Shown here in pieces: positions 27,874 to 37,757 of a stretch of DNA of 64,000 nt; positions within the stretch are counted from its first letter, which is position 1; the number at the start of each line of letters is the position of its first letter. This DNA comes from Bradyrhizobium sp. SZCCT0231 (GTDB lineage: Bacteria; Pseudomonadota; Alphaproteobacteria; Rhizobiales; Xanthobacteraceae). The position numbers were made by a program, and so were the translations under genes. The stretch spans positions 1-64,000 of the forward strand of contig NZ_JAFCKP010000008.1 of the NCBI RefSeq assembly GCF_018130245.1. Reading direction: 5' to 3'. The notes below the pieces were generated by a model. That model saw only the letters and a program-made list of their open reading frames with translations. It searched no databases and was not told where the DNA came from.

Positions 27874-29133
27874 ATGCAATTGACCTCGCGCCTTGCGCTG
27901 ATGAACTGGCTGACCGGCCAGGGGCTCACGGGCCTGCCCGAAAACGAACTGCTCCGCGGGTTCTGCGAGCGCTGCCGCGCCGAAGGGCTGGAACTCTCGC
28001 GCGCCCTCATCGTCATCGACACCCTGCATCCGATCTATGAGGGCCGCGGTTTCCTCTGGAGCGACCGCCCCAGCAACGAGAGCGACGCCTTCGAATATGG
28101 CTCGACCGCCGAGGGCGATGCCAACAAGAAGTGGCGCCGCTCGGTGTTCTTTCACATGCTCGAGCACGGCCACGACGAGATGGTGATCGATCTCGCCGAC
28201 GCGCCGTCGCTGGATTTCTCGCAGATCGGCGAGCTCGCCGAGAAGGGCCACAAGCACTATCTCGCCTTCGTGCATCGTTTCGGCGAGAACGGCGCGCTCG
28301 GTCTGATGGACTGCCTGTATTCCTGCTGGACCACGCGCCGTCCCGAAGGCTTTGGCGAAGGCGGGCTCGAGGCGCTGCGCGATCTCGTGCCGGTGCTCGG
28401 ACTCGCGATCAAATCGGCGCAGCAGGTCGACATCGCGCGCACGCTCGGCCGCGTCTATCTCGGCCGCGACGCCTCCGAGCAGGTGCTGCGCGGGCGCATC
28501 TCGCGCGGCGTCACCGAGCGCATCAACGCCGTGCTGTGGTATTCGGACCTGCGCGGGTCGACCGGCATCAGCGAGAGCATCGGTCCCGACGAGATCATTC
28601 CGTTCCTCAACGACTATGCGCAGGCCGTGATCGATCCGATCCACGAAGCCGGCGGCGACGTGCTGAAGCTGATCGGCGACGGCGTGCTCGCGATGTTCTG
28701 GGGCGAGGACATGGCGGATGCGCGGCGGGCCGCGTTACGGGCCGAGCACCTGTTCCGCAAGAATGTCGCCGCGCTGAACAAGCGGCGGGCGGCGGAGGGC
28801 CGTCCGACCACGTCGGCCTATATCGGCCTGCATGTCGGCGAGGTCCTCTACGGCAATATCGGCAGCGAGGACCGGCTTGATTTCACCGTGGTCGGCCCGA
28901 CCGTCAACGAGGTCAGCCGCATCGCCTCGATGAGCCGCTCGGTCGACCGCGAGCTGCTGGCCTCATCCGAGTTCTATAAGGGCCTCGATGCCGCCGGCCG
29001 CCGCTATCTCGTCTCCACCGGCCGCTATGCGCTGCGCGGTATCGGCCGCGCGCAGGATCTCTACACGCTGGATCCGGAGGTCGACGCGAGCGAGCCGGTG
29101 ATGGGGAGCTACGAGCGGTATCTGGCGGGTTAG
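27874..29133 (+). CDS. Class III adenylate/guanylate cyclase
   Basis: A 419-residue nucleotide cyclase. The N-terminal 210 residues are a conserved sensor-like region without membrane segments. The catalytic domain (about 220-400) has AVLWYSDLRGSTGISE, with the first metal-binding Asp, and GGDVLKLIGDGVLAMFWG, with the second. Later motifs are GLHVGEVLYGNIGSEDRLDFTVVGPTVN and VNEVSRIASMSRSVDREL. Proteins with this layout are numerous in Bradyrhizobium. Cyclic AMP is the likely product but this is not shown by sequence. The stop overlaps the convergent MFS gene by four bases. Confidence 0.9.
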   Translation: MQLTSRLALMNWLTGQGLTGLPENELLRGFCERCRAEGLELSRALIVIDTLHPIYEGRGFLWSDRPSNESDAFEYGSTAEGDANKKWRRSVFFHMLEHGHDEMVIDLADAPSLDFSQIGELAEKGHKHYLAFVHRFGENGALGLMDCLYSCWTTRRPEGFGEGGLEALRDLVPVLGLAIKSAQQVDIARTLGRVYLGRDASEQVLRGRISRGVTERINAVLWYSDLRGSTGISESIGPDEIIPFLNDYAQAVIDPIHEAGGDVLKLIGDGVLAMFWGEDMADARRAALRAEHLFRKNVAALNKRRAAEGRPTTSAYIGLHVGEVLYGNIGSEDRLDFTVVGPTVNEVSRIASMSRSVDRELLASSEFYKGLDAAGRRYLVSTGRYALRGIGRAQDLYTLDPEVDASEPVMGSYERYLAG

Positions 29134-30383
29134 GCAGGCTGCTCCAGCGCCGCCGCCTCGTCCCCCACCATGTCCGGCTGCCGGTCCAGCCCCACCGCCG
29201 GTGACAGCAAGATCACCAACGCCTGCAGGCCGAAGACGGCGGCGGCGAGATAGAGGCACGCTTCCGCGCTCCAGAGGCCGCCGACGATCGCGCCCAACGC
29301 CGAGCCGAGCGGGCGGGCGCCATAGCTCATGATGTTGATGGCGGAGACGCGGCCGAGCAGGCGCGGCGGCGTCACGGACTGGCGCAGGGTTGTGGTCGAG
29401 ATCACCCACAGGATGGGCCCCGCGCCGAGCAGGAAGAAGCTCAGGGCTGCGAGCCAGGGCGAAGGGAGCAGCACTGTCAGCGCCATCACCAAGGCGGCGA
29501 CGAAGCCGGTGACGGGGCCGAGCCCGACGACCGTGCCGAAGGCAACGCGCTTCATCACGCGCGTGGCAATCAGCGCGCCGATCACCATGCCGACACCGTA
29601 CATCGTGAGCACCGTGCCGACACCGGCGGCCGTCAAGCCGAGATGACGCACGGCGTAGGGCACGAATACCGCGATCTGCAGGAACCAGCCGGTGTTGAAG
29701 ATGAACTGGGTGACGAACACCGGCCGCAGCAGCGGATGGTGAAACACGAAGGCCGCGCCTTCGCGGATCTCCTGGAAGGGATGACGCCGCGGCGCCGGCG
29801 CGCGCGCGGGCTCGTAGATGCCGGAGAGCAGCACCACCGCGATGGCCGAGAGCGCCGCGGCAAAGCCGAACGCCGGGCTCGCGCCCCACCATCCCACCAG
29901 TACCCCGCCGAGTGCAGGGCCGCTGGCGAAGGCGATGGTGCGCGCAAGCTCGATGCGGGCATTCGCCGCCGGCAACAGGTCGGAGCTCACCAACGAGGGC
30001 ACCAGCGCCGGCGCCGCCACGCTGTAGACGACGGTGCCGCACACGGCGGCGAAGCCGAGCAAGGCCAGCAGCGGCAGATTGAGGGCCCCCAGCGCGAGCA
30101 GCAGCACGACGGCCGCGAGCGCGGCGGCCCGCAACGCCTCGGCGCCCGCCATCAGCCAGCGGCGGGAGATGCGGTCGGCGAGCACGCCGGCGGGAATGGC
30201 GAACAGGACGAAAGGCAAGGTGAGCGCGGTCTGGAGCAGGCCGGTCTGGCCTTCGGCAACGCCCAGCGTCAGCACCGCGACGATGGGCGCTGCGGCGAGT
30301 GCGATCTGCTCGGCCGACTGCGCCGCGAGATTCGACCAGGCGAGGCGGTTGAAGGTGTCGGGGAGGCGAGGGGGCGTTGACAT
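29130..30383 (-). CDS. MFS transporter, EntS-like (MFS_3)
   Basis: A 417-residue membrane protein with about twelve helices. FNRLAWSNLAAQSAEQIALAAAPIVAV at the N-terminus and AGVLADRISRRWLM (loop 2-3) are characteristic of the MFS_3/EntS exporter group, as is IREGAAFVFHHPLLRPV before helix 7. It may export a siderophore-like or toxic compound, but no biosynthesis genes are near. Divergent from mntH, with about 170 bases between them that carry the mntH operator. Confidence 0.85.
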   Translation of the reverse strand: MSTPPRLPDTFNRLAWSNLAAQSAEQIALAAAPIVAVLTLGVAEGQTGLLQTALTLPFVLFAIPAGVLADRISRRWLMAGAEALRAAALAAVVLLLALGALNLPLLALLGFAAVCGTVVYSVAAPALVPSLVSSDLLPAANARIELARTIAFASGPALGGVLVGWWGASPAFGFAAALSAIAVVLLSGIYEPARAPAPRRHPFQEIREGAAFVFHHPLLRPVFVTQFIFNTGWFLQIAVFVPYAVRHLGLTAAGVGTVLTMYGVGMVIGALIATRVMKRVAFGTVVGLGPVTGFVAALVMALTVLLPSPWLAALSFFLLGAGPILWVISTTTLRQSVTPPRLLGRVSAINIMSYGARPLGSALGAIVGGLWSAEACLYLAAAVFGLQALVILLSPAVGLDRQPDMVGDEAAALEQPA

Positions 30384-30509
30384 GGCTCATATCCTGCAAA
30401 GGCAAATTTGCGCCAATGTTCGCCCCTGACGACCACCAAACCCACCCGCTTCCCGACAAGAGGCGAAATCCCCACGGTCCGCGGCGGGAACAGTTGCGGC
30501 TAGATGCAG

Positions 30510-30526
30510 TTGCAAATGAGTTGCAA
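30510..30526 (+). promoter_or_regulatory. Candidate Fur (Mur) box before mntH
   Basis: TTGCAAATGAGTTGCAA contains two TTGCAA hexamers, each self-complementary; a third related GTTGCGG lies at 30493-30499. In Bradyrhizobium japonicum, mntH is repressed with manganese by Fur, so a site here is expected. It lies about 30 bases before the ATG, where it would block the promoter. Confidence 0.55.
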
Positions 30527-30554
30527 TAAGAACGAACTTGGGTATTCTGCCGAC

Positions 30555-31907
30555 ATGGACGCCCGATCACCCGACCTGAGCCCCGACGCCGCCGGCTGGC
30601 GCGCTGACGCGCCCATCACCAAGAGCCTCGCTGAGGTCAATTCCACAGTCGCCATTCCGGCCGCGGGCCGCTGGTGGCGACGGCTGCTGGCCTTCGTCGG
30701 TCCGGGCTATCTCGTCTCGGTCGGCTACATGGACCCCGGCAATTGGGCGACCGACCTCGCCGGCGGGTCGAAGTTTGGCTACACGCTGCTCTCCGTCATC
30801 CTGCTCTCGAATTTGATGGCGATCCTACTGCAGTCGCTGGCGGCGCGGCTCGGCATCGTCACCGACCGCGACCTCGCGCAGGCCTGCCGCGCCACCTATT
30901 CGCCGGCGGTGAACTTCCTGCTGTGGCTCGCCTGCGAGGCAGCGATCATCGCCTGCGATCTCGCCGAGGTGATCGGCACGGCGATCGCGCTGAAACTGCT
31001 GTTCGGCATTCCCCTGATCGGCGGCGCATTGCTCGCCGCGCTCGACGCCTTCCTGCTGCTGCTCCTGATGAACCGCGGCTTCCGCTTCCTGGAGGCCTTC
31101 GTCATTGCGCTGCTGGCGGTGATCGCGGTCTGCTTCGTGGTCCAGATCGCGGCGGCGGCCCCGCCGGTGGCGGAGGTTCTGCGTGGCTTCGTGCCGAAGA
31201 GCGAGATCTTCACCAATTCCGACATGCTCTACATCGCGATCGGCATCATCGGCGCCACCGTGATGCCGCATAATCTCTACCTGCACTCCTCGATCGTGCA
31301 GACGCGCGCTTATGAGCGCAACGACACCGGCCGGCGCGAAGCGATCAAATGGGCGACGACGGACTCCACCATCGCGCTGATGCTGGCGCTGTTCATCAAC
31401 GCTGCGATCCTCGTCGTGGCCGCCGCGACCTTCCACAAAACCGGCCATTCCGACGTCGCCGAGATCGGCCAGGCCTTTGAGCTTTTGTCGCCGCTGCTCG
31501 GTCTCGGCATCGCCTCGACGCTGTTCGCGGTGGCGCTGCTCGCCTCGGGCCTCAACTCGACGGTGACGGCGACACTCGCCGGCCAGATCGTGATGGAGGG
31601 CTTTCTCAACCTGCGCCTGCCGAGCTGGGCGCGCCGTCTGCTCACGCGCGGCATTGCCATCGTTCCCGTGATCATCGTCACCGCGATCTATGGCGAGCGC
31701 GGCACGGCCGATTTGCTCGTGTTCAGCCAGGTTGTGCTGTCGATGCAGCTGCCCTTCGCCGTCATCCCGCTGGTGCGCTTCGTCTCCGACCGCCGCAAGA
31801 TGGGCCAGTTTGCGATCCCGGTGTCCGTCGCTGCGATCGCGTGGATCGTTGCGGGCGTGATCGTGATTTTGAACGTGAAGCTGCTGGCGGATACGCTGTT
31901 CGGGTGA
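30555..31907 (+). CDS. mntH: Manganese transporter MntH (Nramp family)
   Basis: Proton-coupled Mn(II) importer of 450 residues in the inner membrane. The metal-binding motif of helix 1 is [11 protein letters not shown] (Asp-Pro-Gly-Asn) and that of helix 6 is [14 protein letters not shown] (Met-Pro-His). The long N-terminal polar segment (about 35 residues) precedes [10 protein letters not shown]. The ATG at 30555 is used, since an upstream in-frame start would begin at the candidate Fur box. In Bradyrhizobium, MntH is the main Mn uptake system. Confidence 0.95.
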   Translation: MDARSPDLSPDAAGWRADAPITKSLAEVNSTVAIPAAGRWWRRLLAFVGPGYLVSVGYMDPGNWATDLAGGSKFGYTLLSVILLSNLMAILLQSLAARLGIVTDRDLAQACRATYSPAVNFLLWLACEAAIIACDLAEVIGTAIALKLLFGIPLIGGALLAALDAFLLLLLMNRGFRFLEAFVIALLAVIAVCFVVQIAAAAPPVAEVLRGFVPKSEIFTNSDMLYIAIGIIGATVMPHNLYLHSSIVQTRAYERNDTGRREAIKWATTDSTIALMLALFINAAILVVAAATFHKTGHSDVAEIGQAFELLSPLLGLGIASTLFAVALLASGLNSTVTATLAGQIVMEGFLNLRLPSWARRLLTRGIAIVPVIIVTAIYGERGTADLLVFSQVVLSMQLPFAVIPLVRFVSDRRKMGQFAIPVSVAAIAWIVAGVIVILNVKLLADTLFG

Positions 31908-31909
31908 GT

Positions 31910-31974
31910 GGCGAATAGGGAATAGCGAATAGCGAGTGTTTCATCTATTCGCTATTCGCCAGTCACCATTCGCT
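31910..31974. repeat. GAATAGC-rich inverted repeat, family E
   Basis: Tandem GCGAATAG-type units (GGCGAATAGGGAATAGCGAA) are followed, after GAGTGTTTCATC, by the inverted CTATTCGCTATTCGCCAGT. It fills the space between the convergent mntH and bpt genes and could fold as a terminator for both. Confidence 0.75.
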
Positions 31975-31977
31975 TCT

Positions 31978-32754
31978 TCAATCCTGCGGCTCGGACGCCG
32001 AGTCGCCCTGCGCATCGATCCGCAGCCAGCCTGACGGGGCGAGGCGCTGCTGCGGCAGGAAGCGGGCCTTGTAGTCCATCTTCTTGGAGCCTTCGATCCA
32101 GTAGCCGAGATAGACGTAAGGCAGGCCCTGACGTCGCGCACGCGCGATGTGGTCGAGGATCATGAAGGTGCCCATCGAGCGGCTGACCTGGCTCGGCTCG
32201 AAGAACGAATAGACCATCGACAGGCCGTCGCTGAGGACGTCCGTGAGGGCGACCGCGATCAGCTCCTCGCCGCGGCCGGTGAGGCCGCTGTCGGGGCCGC
32301 GCTTGCGGTATTCGATGATGCGGGTCTCGACGTGGCTGTCCTCGACCATCATGGCGTAGTCGAGCACCGTCATGTCGGCCATGCCGCCGTGGCGGTGGCG
32401 GGCGTCGAGATAGGCGCGGAACACCGAATATTGCTCGGAGGTCGGCACCGCACTGCGCTGCTCGCCGATGATGTCGGCATTGCGCGCCATGACTTTCCGG
32501 AAGCTACGGGAGGGGCGGAACTCGTTGGCGATGACCCGGACCGAGACGCAGGCGCGGCATTGGTCGCAGGCCGGCCGGTAGGCGATCGACTGGCTGCGGC
32601 GGAAGCCGCCATGGGTCAGGAGGTCGTTGAGGTCACCGGCCCGGTCCCCGACCAGATGCGTGAACACCTTGCGCTCATGCCGGCCCGGCAAATACGGGCA
32701 AGGGGAGGGCGCCGTGAGGTAAAACTGTGGGGTGTCGCGCGAGTGCTGGGTCAA
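31978..32754 (-). CDS. bpt: Aspartate/glutamate leucyltransferase (Bpt)
   Basis: Transfers Leu from Leu-tRNA to N-terminal Asp or Glu of proteins, marking them for ClpAP in the N-end rule pathway. The product is 258 residues. [18 protein letters not shown] at the N-terminus, [16 protein letters not shown] and the C-terminal [18 protein letters not shown] are the conserved regions of the R-transferase-like fold. The length is normal for the family. The RDD-protein gene lies upstream on the same strand. Confidence 0.93.
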   Translation of the reverse strand: MTQHSRDTPQFYLTAPSPCPYLPGRHERKVFTHLVGDRAGDLNDLLTHGGFRRSQSIAYRPACDQCRACVSVRVIANEFRPSRSFRKVMARNADIIGEQRSAVPTSEQYSVFRAYLDARHRHGGMADMTVLDYAMMVEDSHVETRIIEYRKRGPDSGLTGRGEELIAVALTDVLSDGLSMVYSFFEPSQVSRSMGTFMILDHIARARRQGLPYVYLGYWIEGSKKMDYKARFLPQQRLAPSGWLRIDAQGDSASEPQD

Positions 32755-32822
32755 GGGACGTCGTGGGCCTCCGAAACAGGCATCAGCATCGCGCTCCAGA
32801 AGCCCCCGGTCAATCGATTAGC

Positions 32823-33365
32823 TCACCATGTCCGCGCCGCCTGGGGTGCGGGTATGCGAACCGAATTGTTGATCACGACCGTTCCCAGCACGAAATCGTG
32901 CAGCAGGCGACGGCGGCCGTTGAACAGGCCGACCAGCACCACGAACGGCGACAGGAACGAGACCGTCACCCAGAACAGCACGGCATGGGTGGCGCCGAGC
33001 ACGAAGTAGCCTGGCGCGCCGTACCAGGTGCGCAGCTCCAGGTCCATCAGGCGCATGCCGACCGTGGCGGAGGACGGACCGCCGATGCTCGCGCCGTAAT
33101 AGACGATGGCCCAGATCACGGAGGCCGGCCAGGCGATCCAGAACAGCGCCCAGCCGAGGCCGAGGGTGACCACGCCGAACAAGGCGATGAAGATGTAGCC
33201 GAGGATCACCGGGACCGAGATCACGACCATGTCGATCAGGAAGGCGAACACCCGCCGCGTCGCTACGCCCCGGAACAGCTCCGGATGCAGATAGGGATCG
33301 TAGGCATGCGGTTGCACCCCGCCGTCATTGCGCCAGGCGCCCGAATTGCCCGAGTCGTACGACAT
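32823..33365 (-). CDS. RDD family membrane protein
   Basis: A 180-residue inner-membrane protein. After a polar N-terminus, RRVFAFLIDMVVISVPVILGY carries the Arg and Asp characteristic of RDD; further segments include LGLGWALFWIAWPASVIWAIVYY and FVLGATHAVLFWVTVSFLSPF. SATVGMRLMDLELR and NGRRRLLHDFVLGTVV are also typical. The ATG at 33365 has GGGAGAA before it. It lies upstream of bpt on the same strand. Function unknown; RDD proteins have been linked to transport. Confidence 0.88.
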   Translation of the reverse strand: MSYDSGNSGAWRNDGGVQPHAYDPYLHPELFRGVATRRVFAFLIDMVVISVPVILGYIFIALFGVVTLGLGWALFWIAWPASVIWAIVYYGASIGGPSSATVGMRLMDLELRTWYGAPGYFVLGATHAVLFWVTVSFLSPFVVLVGLFNGRRRLLHDFVLGTVVINNSVRIPAPQAARTW

Positions 33366-33490
33366 GGTCCGTTCTCCCAGCGAAGCCCCGTCGCAGGACA
33401 TGGGAACAGGCCATGCCCGCGCCAAGGGCGCGCTGACGTTAACAAGCCGAAATATTCCGGCGATTCGGGGGCGGAGGATCGGGCAGTCCT

Positions 33491-33612
33491 GTAGGTGGGC
33501 GAAGGCGCGCTAGCACCGTGCCCACCATCTATCCCAACACCGCAGCAGAAATGGTGGGCACGCTTCCGCCTTCCTTCGCTCTTCGAGCTACGGCGGACGC
33601 TTTGCCCACGAG
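33491..33612. repeat. Dispersed palindromic repeat, family A (copy 2)
   Basis: GTAGGTGGGCGAAGGCGCGC, CCGTGCCCACCAT, ATGGTGGGCACGCTTCCGCC and CTTTGCCCAC repeat the blocks of 14966-15066 in the same order, with a longer and less regular centre. Confidence 0.8.
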
Positions 33613-33615
33613 ACC

Positions 33616-35326
<1,711 letters not shown>

Positions 35327-35350
35327 CGCGACAACGTCGCGATCAACAAT

Positions 35351-35507
35351 ACTCTCGTGCCCCGGACGCAGCGCAGCGCTATCCCGGCGATGCGAAGCAT
35401 CGTCCGGTCAGCGGTGCGCTGCAGAGCCGGGGCCCATCTCTCCAACATCTCGTTTGCGGCGTTCTGGGTCCCGGCTCTGCGCTTCGCTTGTCCGGGACAC
35501 GAGAGTG
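35351..35507. repeat. Dispersed palindromic repeat, family B (copy 2)
   Basis: ACTCTCGTGCCCCGGAC at the left and GTCCGGGACACGAGAGT at the right are almost perfect complements; inner blocks GCAGAGCCGGGGCCCA and TGGGTCCCGGCTCTGC also pair. It follows the DUF6163-like gene. Confidence 0.85.
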
Positions 35508-35852
35508 TTGCGCTTGGTTGACCGCTGGTTGCCTAAAATTCGCGGTAAGTTTTCATTGACCAGCCGGTTCCGCCACAGCCGTTACGCGCCCGTTTCGAAA
35601 CGGGGCGGGGCTGTTCTGGAATGCGACAACCGGGGCGGACGGAGGGTGAACAGGACCTTGCGAAGGTCAACAGACGGTTGCGAAAAGTGCTTGTGGCACA
35701 GGCTTAATCAGCAATTCACTGTCTTAAATTCATGATCTCTTTATTCTCTTATTTAAGCCGATCTTCAAACGCGCCCCTTAAGTTGCACCTATCAGACGGG
35801 ACACAAGTTTCGTCGAATAAGTGTCGATAAAAACGACAACAGGGGAAGTGTC
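35508..35852 (+). promoter_or_regulatory. AT-richer upstream region of ldtR
   Basis: This 345-base stretch has no gene. It starts near the family B repeat and contains a palindrome CGTTTCGAAACG at about 35592-35603. Towards ldtR it becomes visibly AT-richer than its surroundings (around 35715-35760), as expected for promoters. A small dyad GTCG-ATAAAAA-CGAC (35823-35837) lies just before the gene. No element can be named with certainty. Confidence 0.4.
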
Positions 35853-36371
35853 ATGATGAAAGCCGTCGCAACTGCGGCAGATACCGCAGAGCGCGTCTCC
35901 GGCCAGCAGGGTTCGGTGCAGTCGCTCTATCTGGAAGCCTTGACGCTGGTGGAGCGGCTGCATCGCCGGCTCCTCGACGTGATCAAGGACGAATTCGATC
36001 GCCGCGGCCGTGCGGACATCAACTCGGTGCAGGCGCTCTTGCTCTACAACATCGGCGACAAGGAGCTGACCGCGGGCGAGCTGCGCACGCGCGGTTACTA
36101 TCTCGGCTCCAACGTCTCCTACAATCTGAAGAAGCTCGTCGAGCTCGGCTTCCTCGATCATCAGCGCTCGCGCGTCGATCGCCGCTCGGTGCGCATCCGC
36201 CTCACCCCGCAGGGCCAGGAAGTCCGCCGCATCGTCGATGCGCTCTACCAGAAGCACGTCAAGACGGTCGAGCAGGTCGGCGGCATCTCCGGCGACGAGT
36301 TCGCGACCCTCAACAAGTCGCTGCACCGCCTCGAGCGGTTCTGGACCGACCAGATCCTCTATCGCCTCTGA
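35853..36371 (+). CDS. ldtR: MarR-family regulator LdtR
   Basis: Winged-helix DNA-binding protein of 172 residues. YLEALTLVERLHRRLLDVIKDEFDRRG is the dimerisation helix, NSVQALLLYNIGDKELTAGELRTRGY and LGSNVSYNLKKLVELGFLDHQRSRVDRRSVRIRLT form the wHTH and its wing. This sequence type is the LdtR group of Rhizobiales and Liberibacter, where it controls an L,D-transpeptidase and osmotic tolerance. The transpeptidase gene is not adjacent. An AGGGGAAG site precedes the ATG at 35853. Confidence 0.88.
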   Translation: MMKAVATAADTAERVSGQQGSVQSLYLEALTLVERLHRRLLDVIKDEFDRRGRADINSVQALLLYNIGDKELTAGELRTRGYYLGSNVSYNLKKLVELGFLDHQRSRVDRRSVRIRLTPQGQEVRRIVDALYQKHVKTVEQVGGISGDEFATLNKSLHRLERFWTDQILYRL

Positions 36372-36547
36372 GTTTTCGCAAGGGAAACCAAGCCGGCCCG
36401 CAACAAGACCGGCAAGCCTCCCGAACGAAAGTCTGACCTCCCCAAGCGCGCCGGTCCGCTTGTTCGGACTGGTGCGCCGTTCGCGCGTGTACGCAACTCT
36501 GATGCGCAGAGCGCAGCATCTTCACGTCGAGTGAGCCCGCGCGCTCC

Positions 36548-37552
36548 TCAGCGCAAACGTTCCTCCCACTGGCGAAACAGTGCGACGTCGTCATCGGCCG
36601 CGACGACCGGGGCCGACACGTAGCCGAGGCGCGCGCGCCGCGGGCTGAATCCGAATTGCTTGCGAAACGCGCGACTGAAATGCGCCGCGCTGGCAAAACC
36701 GTATTCCCTGGCGATATCATGAATCGCAAGCGGCTCTCCCGCGTTCAGGCGGGCGTGGATCGTCTCGAGCCGTCGCTTGCGGATGTAGGCCGTGACGCCA
36801 CCGGCATTGGCGAAAGCGCGATAGAGATTGGATTTCGAAGTCGCCAGCGCCCGGCTCATCGCCGCGATGCCGAGCTTGTCGGAGGCGAGGTGCTGGTCGA
36901 TATAGGCCTCGGCCCGCTCGCGGACTGATGTCACCGACCTGCCGTTCGCGCCGTCGACGCTCGGCGGCCTTGCGCGCATCGCCGTCGTCAGCAATCCCAC
37001 GAATGCGGCCGACAGGCTGGCCGCATCGTTGACGCTCATCTCCTCGAGCTGCTGCACGAAGGACAACAGGAAATCCGCGACAAGGCGGCCCCATGCCCCG
37101 TCAATGATCAGTCCGTGCGTGGCGGGATCGTAGCCGGTGCGCTCGAAGGCGCGCCGCGCAATGGTGCAGGTGATGCAATCCAGCGCCGAGCCCTCGGTCA
37201 CGAGAGCGCGGCGTGTATCGAACGCGGCCAGTTCGCCCTGCCGCATCGTGCGCGGGGAGGGCGCGTCGTCGGTGAAGGTTACCGTGCCGGCCTTGAGGAA
37301 GACGACCTGGATCACGTCGAGCCCGTCGGCCTTCGCCATCTCGGCGGTCCGCGCCATCCTGGCTGCACCGATCCGGGAATGGGTCACGACCATGTCGCCC
37401 AGGGTCCAGGCATCCACGATGGCCTCGAAAGCGGCGTCAGGCTCGAGGCGGCTCACCTGATGCGTGGCGATGCCCGAACGCCAAATGTCGAATCTGTCCT
37501 GCTCTGGAAAATCTCTGGTGTCGAAATGCAGCACGGGAATGGGGGTGGACAT
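36548..37552 (-). CDS. AraC-family transcriptional regulator
   Basis: A 334-residue protein. The N-terminal 200 residues resemble the AraC-binding-like domain (DTRDFPEQDRFDIWRSGI) found in regulators that sense small molecules. The C-terminal AraC DNA-binding domain has two HTH motifs: LGIAAMSRALATSKSNLYRAFANAGG and IHDIAREYGFASAAHFSRAFRKQFGFSPRRAR. The ATG at 37552 is preferred over one seven codons upstream. It is divergent from the autotransporter gene, about 200 bases apart, and could control it; that is only inference. Confidence 0.9.
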   Translation of the reverse strand: MSTPIPVLHFDTRDFPEQDRFDIWRSGIATHQVSRLEPDAAFEAIVDAWTLGDMVVTHSRIGAARMARTAEMAKADGLDVIQVVFLKAGTVTFTDDAPSPRTMRQGELAAFDTRRALVTEGSALDCITCTIARRAFERTGYDPATHGLIIDGAWGRLVADFLLSFVQQLEEMSVNDAASLSAAFVGLLTTAMRARPPSVDGANGRSVTSVRERAEAYIDQHLASDKLGIAAMSRALATSKSNLYRAFANAGGVTAYIRKRRLETIHARLNAGEPLAIHDIAREYGFASAAHFSRAFRKQFGFSPRRARLGYVSAPVVAADDDVALFRQWEERLR

Positions 37553-37757
37553 GATCTGCCGGTGAAATCCCAACGTCTATCGATGGCCGTTATAGAACGG
37601 CGCCCGACGCGCGCCGAAGAAGAATTTGACTTCCTGGACCGGAAGACTTGACCGCTGAATTCAAACTTGGTCGGCTGCGCTTCGCAGAGCCCGAATCCGT
37701 TGTACGATGCTGGCGACCTATTGGTCGCAAGTGATTTGACGCTCAAGGCCTTTGCAG

